Shown piece after piece: positions 20,815 through 32,121 of a stretch of DNA of 64,000 nt. The first letter of the stretch is position 1, and each line of letters starts with the position of its first letter. The position numbers and the translations under genes are program-made. The DNA is from Sclerotinia nivalis (Eukaryota > Ascomycota > Leotiomycetes > Helotiales > Sclerotiniaceae), in assembly GCA_029531795.1 (NCBI GenBank), contig JAPEIS010000008.1, positions 930,001 to 994,000 on the forward strand, written 5' to 3'. Below the pieces are notes generated by a model. The model did not search any database and had not been told where the DNA came from. It saw only the letters and a list, made by a program, of their open reading frames with translations.

Positions 20815-22570
20815 ATGACGGAGCACTCCGAGAAGAAGAGAATAGCCATAGTTGGCGGTGGTATCTCTGGCATATCCTGCATGTGGAAACTGAGAGATAC
20901 AGACTGGGATGTTCATCTATATGATGCCGATTCCAGACTAGGAGGGCATGCCAATTCATCCAAATTCGAAGGAAATGGGTATTCGGCGTCGGTAGATACT
21001 GGATTTGTTGTGATGCATGAAGGGTTCTATCGTGCGTTGATCATGCAGTGCTGCATATATTCATGTTGTGTGAGGCTGACAATTTTCCAGCGAAATTTAA
21101 TGCTTTTTTGAAGGCGCTGAATGTTGAGACAGTTCCAACTGACATGTCGTTCGGAGTATCGGCCGATGGGGGTTCATTCGAATGGACAAGTGTCTCATTC
21201 ATGGGCTTTCTTGGTAGTTTTTATAATATCTTCAGTCTTTGGTTTTGGCGACTTATATTCGACATAATTCGATTTCACTATTGTGCGACGGATATATTTC
21301 ATGAGCAATCAGTTGCCCAACAATGTATGAAAGCAACTTGCTTGCGTCAAAAGCACGACGCAAAGTGCACACACAGCCAAAACCTCGAGTCCATCGGCCA
21401 ATATCTTGATCGCAAATCGTACTCTGAACAATTCAAAAAGTACTACTTAGTACCGATGGGCGCTGCCCCAAGATGTATTGACCCAAACGAATTTGAGAGG
21501 GACTTCCCAGCGACCACATTCATTCGCTTCATGTAAGCAATTTCAAGAGAAATGCTCTATTCAAACACTGACATTGTATAGGTACGAGCATGAACTTCTC
21601 GATACCATTTCCAAAACATGTCGCTGGCGTGCTTTTAAGAATGGTTCCAAAACCTATATTGACGCATTTTTAAAAACTTTGAAGCCTAATCAACATATTC
21701 ACTTGGAAACGCCAGTCACGAGCGTAAAGCGCGATATGAATGATAAAGTCACTCTTCTTACAAAGGACGGGTCCACTGAGGTTTTCGACCAGGTCGTTCT
21801 GGCTGTTCATGCAAATCAGGCACTGCAGATCCTTGGCGACGGCGCGACTCCAAACGAAAAGGAAATTCTGAGGCATTTCAAGACCACCAGAAACATTTGT
21901 TATCTTCATTCTGATGAGACGGTAAGATCCAGATACTTCTGAAATGAATATGATTTGATTCAAAGTCTAGTTAATGCCTCGTCGAGAAACTGCATACGCA
22001 TCCTGGAATGTTCTTATGAAAAGCTCATCTAATAAACCGTTGAAAAGGGTAACCGAAAAAATGAGACTTTTCTCAAAAGAACTCTCGATGGTAAAGAAGA
22101 TCAGAGATGAAAGAATTGAAAAAATTTCAATCACGTTCGATATGAACAGGTTGCAAGGAATCCCCATGCCTGGTGAATCTGGCAGTCCAGGGCGGGCTTT
22201 GGTGAGTATGAACCCAATTCACACACCTCGAGGTGTCAGAGCATCATTCGTCTACTATCACCCACTATTCACATCGAACAGTGTGCTTGCTTTGAAGCGT
22301 ATGCATCTGATCAATGGTGTTTCGACAGTTAGTTTCGCTGGGGCGTGGATGGGTCATGGTTTTCATGAAGACGGGTGTAGAGCAGGTATGGACGCAGCTG
22401 ACGAACTGCTGAAGATCGCCGAGGCAGGAAAATATGCCCTTCTGTCAGATAATGCTGAAGTTTCTCAAAAGGAGAACTTCAAAGAGAAAAGATCCATGAA
22501 GACGGCGGCCTGTCGCGTAATGATCCGTGGTATTCAAATATTGATAGAGATTTCCGAAGCTTACATGTAG
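20815..22570 (+). CDS. FAD-dependent amine-oxidase-like oxidoreductase (COG2907-type)
   Basis: Model: join(20815..21031,21091..21532,21582..21921,21971..22570), 532 aa, all introns in phase. The N-terminal FAD dinucleotide fold reads IAIVGGGISGISCMWKL, then YDADSRLGGHANS and DTGFVVMHEGFYP. Later landmarks of the family are FKNGSKTYIDAF, VVLAVHANQALQIL, HSDETLMPRRETAYASWN and the C-terminal FAD-contact GHGFHEDGCRAGMDAA. In bacteria this family is encoded next to DUF1365 and cyclopropane fatty acid synthase genes. Here a DUF1365 gene lies 3.8 kb upstream, but no methyltransferase is in the window. Probably a flavin-dependent lipid or small-molecule oxidase/desaturase (inference). Confidence 0.87.
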
Positions 22571-23197
22571 AGGGAGGCACAGGAAAAGAAGGGCGCAGCG
22601 AGAGGAAGGCGAAATCAAGATTGACTTGGAGTAGCTGGTGGTAGAGTATTTTAATGTAAAAGAGAAGAATGAACAACGGCGTGGCGTTGATATTGAGATG
22701 TGATCGAGATGAATTGGTGTGTGGCTAAAAAGGGCGTGGCTTAAAAGTGGTTGCACTAACCCCCGCTTTTTAAAGTAATTAGCGTAAAAACACCTTTCTA
22801 GGCTGGATGTGGTTTGGTGGCAACCCTCCCTCGTAAAACCCTCTACCTCGTCCTTGATGAGAGGCATAGGTATATCTTCTAATTGAATTCTCATTATTAA
22901 TGTAACGCCACTACAATATCATCCTTGGCTGTTGTGCCACAAGGTTACAGGTTATAGGTACAAGTACCTATGTACAGCCTCGGTATACAACTGTTTGCAC
23001 AAGCTTGCAGATGTCTTTTGTCATCTCAGCACATCCAGTGAATATGAATAACCGTATGTACTAAAAGGTTCTGTATCCATACTGTACTATCCATACCGTA
23101 CTCGTTTGCTCTATCAGTTGTTTTCCTCTCCCACTCATTAAATTCAGAATCAAACCACCGAACATTCCACGTCACCCCACCAAGTCAACATAACATC
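22571..23197. other. Intergenic region upstream of the alpha/beta hydrolase
   Basis: No gene found. The right end, with pyrimidine-rich DNA and CCACCAAGTCAACATAACATC just before the ATG at 23198, is a likely promoter and leader. Antisense ORFs at 22445-22894 have no domain signature. Confidence 0.5.
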
Positions 23198-24613
23198 ATG
23201 ACAACCATCGAAGAACAACGCAAGATTGTCGATGCTACCTGCAAGAAATACCGCTCTTTACCATGGATCCCATTGTCTCAGATGCAGAAGGCAAGTTCAC
23301 GCGATCGTCCAGCAAAGGGAGCGGTTTGGATCAGTCGAGCCGTCTTCCCCTCTCCTCCCGAAAACGACTTGCGCGATGCCCTATATCATATCTGCGAACA
23401 TCTTAAGGAACCTCATCACACTATCACTCCTGCAATCGAAACTCCTCTACTCGATGTTCGCCTTGAATTTGTTGGAAATCGTGCTGGTGCGGATGCCAAA
23501 GCTGCAGAGCCTGATATACCCGAAGTGGACAAATTGAAGGCGCTGGAGAATGAATGCGAGAATGATTTTACGATTCTGTTTGTACATGGAGGGGGTCTAT
23601 AGTTAGTATTTCGAAACCCAATACAGTTTATATACTAACATGTTCTCTTCAATAGCTTCAGCTGCCCTGCTGAATATCGTTCTGCCACTAGTCGTCTTGC
23701 TCGATTAACCAAAGCACGAGTCGCATCCTTTGCCTACCGACTTACCCCCCAGAGCACATTTCCTGGTCCTCTTCTTGACATTTTGATTGGATATGTAAGC
23801 CTTTTGTATCCACCACCAGGATCAACACATTCCGCTGTTCCAGCAAATCATATCGTTCTCGCTGGCAACAGTGCCGGTGCAAATCTTTGCTTGGCATTAA
23901 CCAAATTCCTTCTCGAGCACGAAAAGAATCCTCTGAAGAAAACACTCTTATTTCATGGACGCGAGATAGCTTTACCATTGCCCGCCGGTTTAGCAATGTG
24001 CAGTGGATGGGCTGATCCATGCGATGTCATGCCTTCATGGCGAGACCCGAACGCGGACGATATCCTCGGTATTCTGCAACCTGCACTTTTACCAGGTCAT
24101 CCTACCGATAAGATTTGGCCTTCAAATCCACCACGAGAACATCTTTACTGCTCTGCTGCAATGCTAGATCACGAACTTGTATCTCCTGCTGCGGTGCGCG
24201 ACTGGACTGGAGCTCCACCAATGTGGTTTGCACTGGGTTCTCGTGAGCGAGGTGTCGATGGTAATAGAGTCGTAGCTAGTCAGGCAGCGCGATGCGGAGT
24301 TAATGTGCAATGGATTGAATATGAGAACATGCCACATGAGTTTATGGTTATTTTAGGCGCTCTTCCACAATCAAAACATTGTTTTGAGAAATGGTCCAAG
24401 GTGTGTAAGGAGTTTGCAGCAGGAAAGACCGGAAAGTCACAAGCGCTGAGATTCAAGATGCCTGATTGTGCGGAAGTCGAGAACCTAGGCGATATCGCTG
24501 ATATCTCACCCCTTTCCTTCGAGGAAGTGAGGAGACGTATGCGGAAGGCCAATTCAGAACGACCTATATGGACAGGCGGGTCGGAATCTTCGAAGTGTAA
24601 GGCTATGATATGA
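23198..24613 (+). CDS. Alpha/beta hydrolase, hormone-sensitive-lipase type esterase
   Basis: Model: join(23198..23601,23656..24613), 453 aa. The intron splits the oxyanion-hole motif so that FVHGGGLY reads through into FSCPAEYR. The nucleophile elbow GNSAGANLCLAL (Ser about residue 205) and the catalytic His in NMPHEFMVILG (about residue 359) follow. HGGG plus GxSAG defines the HSL/bacterial HSL-like family. A likely acid residue lies in the GVDGNR region. Such enzymes hydrolyse acyl esters, or act as deacetylases in secondary metabolism. No signal peptide, so cytosolic. It is the right-most gene of the accessory block. Confidence 0.88.
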
Positions 24614-24860
24614 TATGATATAGCGAGCTCTCGAAAACTTTGATGATAGCAGGATTCTGAAATTAGGATATTGGGAATACAATAACGTGGCTTAATGTCA
24701 GGGAACTACAATGCTACGGTAATAGAACTTCAAATTAATAAGTTGTTTGCAAAGAAGCAAGAGGATCATAATGATCTGGGAATCTAAATACAAGTATGTG
24801 CTAGAGGAGATGCGATGTCGGAAGGTAAGCAAACAAACTAGTATATCGTCAAATGTTTGA

Positions 24861-24936
24861 TGTTTGTTGTTTGCTGTTTGCTGTTTGCTGTTTGCTGTTT
24901 GCTGTTTGCTGTTTGCTGTTTGCTGTTTGCTGTTTG
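24861..24936 (+). repeat. TGTTTGC heptamer tandem repeat
   Basis: About ten near-perfect copies of a 7-bp unit (TTTGCTG in phase). It directly abuts the truncated 3' LTR of the chromovirus (24938-24983). ORFs through it (poly Phe-Ala-Val-Cys-Cys-Leu) are artefacts of the repeat. Confidence 0.9.
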
Positions 24937-24937
24937 T

Positions 24938-27900
24938 TCTTCGCATACATCATGCAGGTCGTTTATGCATCGATTCCGTGACAGTACATCCCTCCTTCTT
25001 CAGGCCGAGCTTCCATGCGAGGCACGAAGGTCAAATCGCATCACTTTCCCATGTCAGTATCTTCATCCAGTTCTTCAGCAGCCTCGCCGCTCCTCTGGTT
25101 TTTCTGAATAAGCCGTGCTCTCGTAATTTCCGTCTTCGTAGGCTTGGTTTTTCTAGGTCTTTCCTTCTCATATTCGTTGATCGTATTTCGAAGGTGTACA
25201 ATATCTTCTAGTGGTAGCCAAGTAGTATCGTTCTCCGGATAGCCGGCCCATAAGACTTTGTACTGGAACTTTCGGTTCTATCATCGTGAATCCAATATCT
25301 TCTCATTTTTTCATAAAACTTCTCCGCTGGTATCAATCGCGATTGGTGGTGGAGGTGGGTTTTTCTGACCAGGGAAAATGTTTTTGGCAGCAGGTTTCAG
25401 CAGATCGGTATGGAAAACAGGGTGTATACCAAGTGCTATCATCTCACTTGGAAGATCGAGTTTGTAAGAATGGTACGTGTCTCAAGAACTTTGAATGGCC
25501 CAATGAACTTCCAATCAAGTTTCTTCATTGGGCGATCAATCTTAATATTTCTGGAGTCGAGCCAGACATGGTCGCCTACCTCGTATGCTGTAGCTGGTGT
25601 GCGATGTGTATTGGCAAACCCTTCGTAGTTAGCCTGTGCGTAGGTGAGTTTTTCTTTCAGGGCATCGTAGATTTCTTGCATTTTGGTGGCAAACTCCGAG
25701 TCACGGATGTTACTGTCCTTGATACGAGCGGAGGCATCAGTGGAGATGGCTCTAGGGGGTCCAAAGCTCATACGGGGGTGAAAGGCGTAATTAGCGTAAA
25801 AAGGCGAGAATCCTGTGGATTCATTTAGGGCATTATTGACGGCAAATTCTGCCATAGGGAGCCATTCACACCAATCAGTTTGTGTATAGTCAACATAAAT
25901 TCGAAGGTAAACCTCCATGAATTTGTTTGAAATCTCGGTTTGGCCATCGCTCTGGGGATGATATGCAGTAGAGAGCCGTTCTGTAACACGGAGCTGATGA
26001 CATACGGCTTTCCAAAATTCAGAGATGAATAATGAGCCACGGTCCGAAACAATAGACTCAGGTAGGCCGTGGAGTCGCCATATCTCTTGTATGAACAGTT
26101 TCGCTAACTGGGAGGCAGTCATATCGATATCGCATGGGACATAGTGGCGCATTTTTGTTAGTCTATCGACAACTGCCATAATACAATCGAATCCGTTACT
26201 TATTGGAAGGGGTCCGACAAAATCGACAGAGATATCAGTCCAACGGTGTGCAGGTAAAGGAAGAGATTTCAAGGAGCCATGTTTTTGGTTGCGCGGCTTA
26301 GCCATTTCGCAGGAGCTGCATCCTTTAAGATAAGTTTTTATATCCCGATTAAGGTTAGACCACCAATACTCGCGGGAGATTAGTTCGTAAACCTTGGAAC
26401 GTCCCATGTGTCCTGCTGCAGGCTGATCGTGAGCAAGTTGTAACAGGAAAAGGCGTAGGGTATTGTTGTCAGGCACATATAGTCGACCTCGGAAATATAA
26501 CCGAGCCTCCTTACTTTCGGTATAGCGGACGTCGCATTCTGAGAGGGAAACTTCCTTGGATCGCTGCCCTCCTTTGTTAACAAGAGCGATAATGCGTGTG
26601 GCAAATTTGTCTTCTTTGTATGTCTCGCACATAAGCCTTGCGATCCTCATGGATGCAGGTTCTTCCTCCTTTTCTTCCTTATCTTCTAGGAGGGTTGCGC
26701 ATGCTTGTAAGTCAGCATCGAAGCTAACGTTTGGAAAGCCGGAGTGTAGCAAGGGGTCAATATTACGAGGTTTGAGGACGGTTTGTTGTTGAAAACTTTT
26801 GCGAATGTCATCATCCTGTGGAATATCCGCAGAGCGTCTAGTTAGTGCGTCAGGCTTGCCGCCTTGTTTGTCAGGCCTGTGTTTGATGACGAAGTCGAAG
26901 CGAGAAAGGAATTCGCTCCATCTTACTTGACGGCGTGAGAGGTCTTTCGTGGTCATAAAGTACTCTAGGTTGCGATGGTCAGCGAGTACAGTTATTTGGT
27001 GCGCCGCCCCTTCTGTCTCAGGGCGCCACTCCTCAAAGGCTCGGACAATTGCAAGTAGTTCTTTATCGTAAATCTCGTAGTTACACTCCTCAGGAGAATG
27101 TTTTTTCGAAAAGAAGGCCACAGGGTGAAGGGTTTTGTTGTCGTCTTTCTGGGAGATGATTCCAGCGGAGACGTAATCAGAAGCGTCTGTTCCAATGAAG
27201 ATTTCGCGAGTAGGGTCGAAATGTCGGAGGATGGGTGCGGAGGTAAATGCGATTTTGAGTTTACTAAAAGCCGCTTGGCATTTCTCGGACCACTCAAAGG
27301 GAATCCCCTTTTTTGTAAGATGAACAAGGGGAGCAACGATTTTCGAGAAACCGCTAATGAAGCGTCGGTAAAAGTTCGAAAACCCTAAGAATGCCTGCAC
27401 ATCTTTGAGATTTTGCAGTTGATCCCATTTCAAAATGGTGTTGATCTTCTCGGGGCCCATCTTCACACCTTCGTTAGAGATAATCATACCTAAGTATGTA
27501 ACTTCGGTCTTTTCGAACTCGCATTTCTTTATATCGAGGTGGAGGCCGGCATCTTGTAGGGCTTGGAGGACTTGGCGTACATGGGTTTGGTGGTCGAGCA
27601 GATTATCACAATAGACAAGAACGTCGTCGATGAATGCTGTGCAGAATACGTCAAGGAACGGGCGTAGGATTTCGTTGATCCTAGCTTGGAACGTAGCCGG
27701 TGCATTGGAAAGTCCGAAATTCATAACTAAAGATTCGTATAGGCCGTAACGGGTACGGAAGGCTGTAAACCATTCGTAATCATCTGCAATATGGGTTTGG
27801 TTGAAAGCAGCGATGACGTCCAACTCCGTGAAGTACCCAGCCCGGCTCAATCGTGAAAGGGTTTCCTGCAGAAGTGGGAGTGGGTAGCGATTCTTAATAG

Positions 27901-28700
27901 CTATTGAATTAAGAGCTCTATAATCAACACAGAATCGTAAACCGCCGCCCGGCTTCTTCGCAAAGAGAACTGGGCTTGCTGCTGGTGAGCCACTAGGGCG
28001 GATGAATCCCTTCTTCAAGTTTTCCTCGAGGAAGTTCTTCAAAACTCGAAGTTCGTCTTCGGACATTGCATAGAGGGGGCCGTAAGTTGGTTTTGCGCCT
28101 TGGATCAAGTCAATTTTATGATCACAATCTCGGTGGGGTGGAAGCTTGTCGGATTCTACTCGGTCAAAGAGGGGTAGAAACTCATGGTAGTGTAATGGTA
28201 ATTTGGTAATGGGGTTGATGTAGGTCTTGGGTTTGAGGGCGATATCGATATCTTCCATAGAGATACCACAGAGTTGTAAGGCAGTACGACGTCTCTGCTC
28301 GTTTTCTTCTGTTTTTCGTTGTGTGTATAGTCTTCAATTTCGTTTTCGTATGATGCCATAGCCAGAGTCATTCTCATTTGGGCTACGCCGAATGGGAGTT
28401 TCGAGGTTTGGTCGAAGTGGCGGGTGGGAGGGGGTTTATATTGTCGAGGTTGTAATGATTCTGGTGGGCGGTCAGGTTCTCCAAGGAGTTCGTTTACTTC
28501 GTTCAGTGTTATAGCCATTATCTCAACCCCTTTCATCTTCGATATTATATCGAAAGCTGCGGCCCCAACCAAAGCTGGTCGTCCCAGTCCGGCTGGGGAA
28601 CTACTCTTTGAAGAGATGGTCATTACGGGGGGAGTCGATTTGGTGGTCGATTTGGTGTGTGGTGGTGGATTGTCTGATGCAATATCTGGTATCTTCTGGA
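24938..28700 (-). mobile_element. Chromovirus (Ty3/Gypsy with chromodomain), truncated at both ends
   Basis: On the minus strand the element has part of the protease-RT linker (28623-28290), RT, RNase H, integrase and a chromodomain. A purine-rich tract (GAAGAAGGAGGGA) then lies just before TGTCACGGAATCG at 24983, which is the start of a 3' LTR cut short after about 45 bp by a heptamer microsatellite. Gag, protease and the 5' LTR are missing: minus-strand homology stops near 28700, where an NLR-like relic begins. Base composition is normal, so it has largely escaped the RIP-like decay seen at 1-7 kb. Confidence 0.9.
25439..28258 (-). pseudogene. Chromovirus Pol: RT, RNase H, integrase (939-codon open frame)
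   Basis: The open frame has FAKKPGGGLRFCVDYRALN and FIDDVLVY (RT), FIGTDASDYVSAGI and ADHRNLEYF (RNase H), and a zinc-binding integrase N-terminus (H-X-AAGH, CSSCEMAK). The DDE core follows, with DISVDFVGPLP, SDRGSLF and HPQSDGQTE. The integrase C-terminal barrel begins [11 protein letters not shown], and the frame stops at a TGA (end 25439). A frame change links it upstream to 28623-28290 (GVEIMAITLNEVNELLGEP). Downstream, a shifted frame continues with [13 protein letters not shown], then KFQYKVLWAGYPENDTTW (chromodomain, about 25161-25270) after TGA and TAG stops. So the catalytic core is intact, but the element is non-autonomous. Confidence 0.9.
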
Positions 28701-29910
28701 GAGCTGCATCATCCTTCTCAATAGATATTAATAGTGCTCGGTACGACAGACAGTACGTAAATATCGTTTTCAGCGATCATCTAGAATCCTTGCATTACGA
28801 AAAAGAGTACGGCACCCGATGGACTCTCCAGGCTTCAGCAAAATCTATCCGGCAAGGTGACTTCGTTTGCCTTTTACAAGGGGCTTCAAAGCCAGCTATC
28901 ATTAGAGTATACAAGGACCATATTGCCGTTATCATAATGGCAGTTGCTCTACAACAATACGTACAAAGAGAAAGCGGATATGTTGAGTTTCCACAACCCT
29001 TGCCTTTGATGAAGAAATTCTCATATGATTTTCTATTTATCTAGAATTGGGAGGAAAGCCTGGAGAACTTGCAAAGTCAAACAGAATATGAAAGTACAAT
29101 GGAGATGAGTACTTTGGTACCAGAATATCTAAAGACGGATATAAACAAAGCAATCAGTTCAATTAATGTAGCATTTGCTTTGGGAGATACGACAAACTAC
29201 AAAAACGCAGAAAATATACTCCAAAGAGGGATAAAGAACTACGAGGGAATGTTTGGAAAAGAGAGTCTATATATACTAGCATCAAAAGAAAGCCTTGTAT
29301 AGATATATAAGAATCAAAAGGAATGAATGAAAGCAGAGAATCTCTTTTTGCAAGTAATATAGACAAGAAAAGGTTTACAGAGGATATACCATCAAGATAC
29401 ATTGAGCAATATAGCAAAGCTAGGGTCAGTCTATATAGAAGGACATCACTCGGGAGTAGAAGAGGAAAAGATGATAATAAAACTAACAAATCGAATCGAA
29501 AACGATATTGAAATGAATGAAGAAGATATGATACAAATTGGAAGATCATTTGATCAGAAAATGATGAAACTTTTGTTGGACCAGAAAAAGGAAAATGTTG
29601 AAGTTACAGAAGAAATAATGAAAGCCGCGACGGGGAATGAGGATAATGGACAGGAGATTATAATACTTTTGTTTGAGAAACGAAGGGAGGAAGTAGCAAT
29701 TATTGAAGAGATAGTGAAGGCCGTAATAAAGAATAAGGAAAATGAACAAAAATCATAAAGATCTTGTTTAAGGAATAAAGGGAAGAAATAATCATTATTG
29801 AAAAAGTAGAAAAGATTACAATAGAGAATTGAAGAAATAGAAATGAAATTATAATATTATTATTTGAGAAACGAAAAACAAAAGTAGCAATTATTAAAAA
29901 GTGTCACGGG
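28700..29910 (+). pseudogene. Relic of a fungal NLR/HET-type gene (TPR and C-terminal repeats)
   Basis: The plus strand reads GDFVCLLQGASKPAIIRVY (a region seen in HET/NLR-type fungal proteins) at about 28857-28915. TPR-like units follow: AENILQRGIKNYEGMFGKES at about 29206-29265 and LSNIAKLGSVYIEG at about 29404-29445. Then come repeats of the form LLLDQKKENVEVTEEIMKAA, GNEDNG and LFEKRREEVAIIEEIVKAV (29570-29755), which look like the repeat tails of fungal NLR-like proteins. It is broken by several stops. One (29042, TAG) replaces a Trp expected in the NWEES context, which fits a G-to-A change. The 5' part is cut off by the chromovirus. Family assignment is from memory of motif patterns. 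Confidence 0.6.
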
Positions 29911-30337
29911 TAATCATATGATATCTAATCATATGACTGCTGATCTATGATCATCATACACTCTCTTTCTCACTAACCTTCAGGATCTTCTAGACCTTAT
30001 CGATCTTTACAATCGTTACGCCGATCCTGATATACTATTATTCTAAATCTAGCTTAATTGAAGCATCTCGTCGATTAGATAGCTATCATTTAATCTATAT
30101 ACACTACCCTCGATCTATATGATTGAAAGCAAATCATTCAATTCAACTTCACTCTATTAATCATATATACTATTATCTATTTCCCGATCTCTTCAAAGTG
30201 CTCTGTGATTATACTATCCCGTGATAATAACTGATATATATAATTCCTTCAAAGTTATCGATCTTTCATTTTTTAGTTATAGATTCTAAGAATAATTGAA
30301 CTCTGGTTTTCCAGCTCTTTACGGCAATTGTATCACA
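29902..30337 (+). repeat. Solo LTR of the TGTCACGG family
   Basis: It starts TGTCACGGGTAATC and ends CGGCAATTGTATCACA (436 bp, TG...CA ends). The last about 110 bp match the 8517 and 17443 copies, and the 5' octamer matches the chromovirus 3' LTR start at 24983. No target duplication is visible (AAAAG versus ATATA). It directly follows the NLR relic. Confidence 0.75.
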
Positions 30338-30540
30338 ATATAATCAACCTCTACAGAACACGGAGTTCGGAGCCATCGACGAGTTGAGTTTGAATAACCA
30401 TACCTATTTAGTATCTAGTACCTAGCGATATTACATACATACAACCATAAATTCCAACGGAGTAACGCATCATTTTCTTTTCCGAGCCTTGCCAGCGGAG
30501 TTAATTCCTCCCATAAAAAGGAAAGGATATTACTCGAGTA

Positions 30541-30625
30541 TATCATAACAAAGCACGGCAAAGCACGGCAAAGCACAGCAAAGCACAAGCAGAGCAAAGC
30601 AAAGCACAAGCAGAGCAAAGCAAAT
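30541..30625. repeat. AAAGCACGGC minisatellite
   Basis: Imperfect tandem units AAAGCACGGC, AAAGCACAGC and AAAGCACAAGCAGAGC repeat over about 85 bp. The Cys/Leu-rich ORF across it on the minus strand is an artefact. Confidence 0.8.
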
Positions 30626-32121
30626 CGGTATCTCTCCCCTCCAAATCCCAACCCACCCAGTGGAGAATTCAAGCCTCAGCCTACTCCTTCAAAAAAAGGT
30701 TGGGCTACCTACCTAGCGTATCTACTATCCACGCATCACAAGTCCGAGCCCCGTTTCCCGTGCCGCTGGGAAATTATATGGCGCAAGGATAGGGAGTTTC
30801 GCGTAGGGATTTAGATGAGAGGGTGTCTGGACTGGGTAATGATTGTTTACGGATTGTTTACTTGGTTACTAAAGAGGGATGGATGGGTGGGATTCTTTGA
30901 AGAAGAGATTTTTGGATGGGATGGGATGGGATGGGACCGGATGTTTACTACCGGTATGTTTATGTGGAATGAAGTTTTTGGTTTTTGAGAGAGATGGATT
31001 GAGGAGGGGTAGGAGGGTTGCTATACAGGGTACCTAAATAAAGGTAAAGTTTTTGATGGTGGTGGTTTGTATAGTTATTAGTGAGGATGTTGTTGGGTAA
31101 GTAAAGGGGACGGAAGTTTGGGAGGGAGCTTGAGAAGTTTTAAGGTAGCGTTTAAGGTCATGGACGGAGTATGAATGATTGGTTGATTGGACCATTATAC
31201 CTAGCAGTAAAAAACGTGGTGATTTTTTGGTATCGGCCGGTAGGTGGATAAGCGCCTATTTCGATAGTCGGTGGAACACGGTGGAGTGGTCTAAATAAAT
31301 GGTCTAAAATAAATAAAACTTGATGCCTAGATGAAAGATGAGAAATCACTCACGTCATGTTGAACCAGAATTTATCGGTCTGACAATATGGAAATACTTA
31401 GCGGCCATAAAGTCCTGACAGATGATAATTTTTGGGCGATAAAGGGGTTCATCGTTCATCGATGCCCTATTTCAAGGCCCTAGATGTAAAAAGATGTAAA
31501 TTGGTCGCGTGAGGTTGTACACGAGGTGTCGCGAATTTATGATTGAGATAAGATTTGATAGACAGATAGATAGATAAGGATTTATCTCGGATTCTTTGCC
31601 TTGACTGGTATTAATGTACAGAGTACCTAGGTTAAGGTGTCATCGCAATGTTTTGATGGTGGTGGTGTGATTGGATTAATTGAATTCACCATGTACCGAA
31701 GTTTCCGGAGCTTACAGTCATTGTTCAGTTACCACGAGCTGCTAACGATAAGCGTACCAACATCTTGTGTACCGTACCATGAAAAGTTGTTCCTGTGTCA
31801 GTTTCATAGCTCCTTGGTTGCGCCGGCTGATGAAAGAGGCACTTTTATAAACATCATGGTCATGGTACCAGTATTGTTCTTGTTCTTGTCAAGATGTCTT
31901 ATCGAATCAAGTTATCCTGGGTTCGTGACTGGCGTGATACCTAGAGTGTGAGGCGTATTGAGCATATTGAACGTATACGTATTGAGCGTATTCAACGTAT
32001 TGAGCTTTGATATCGATAACGAGCAATTAAAGAATTATGAAACATGACGATTGTTGATGGGATGATCCTCATCATGTAAATCAATGTACGAGCTTCCATG
32101 ATGGCTGGGTATTGCTTGGTC

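Noticed and set aside
24698..25211. ORFs made of Cys-Cys-Leu-Phe-Ala repeats or their reverse
   Set aside because: Products of the TGTTTGC tandem repeat.
28424..29044. 206-codon plus-strand ORF as one gene
   Set aside because: Its first about 90 codons are antisense to the chromovirus; only the part after about 28700 belongs to the NLR-like relic.
30415..30672. Cys/Leu-rich minus ORF
   Set aside because: Created by the AAAGCACGGC minisatellite.
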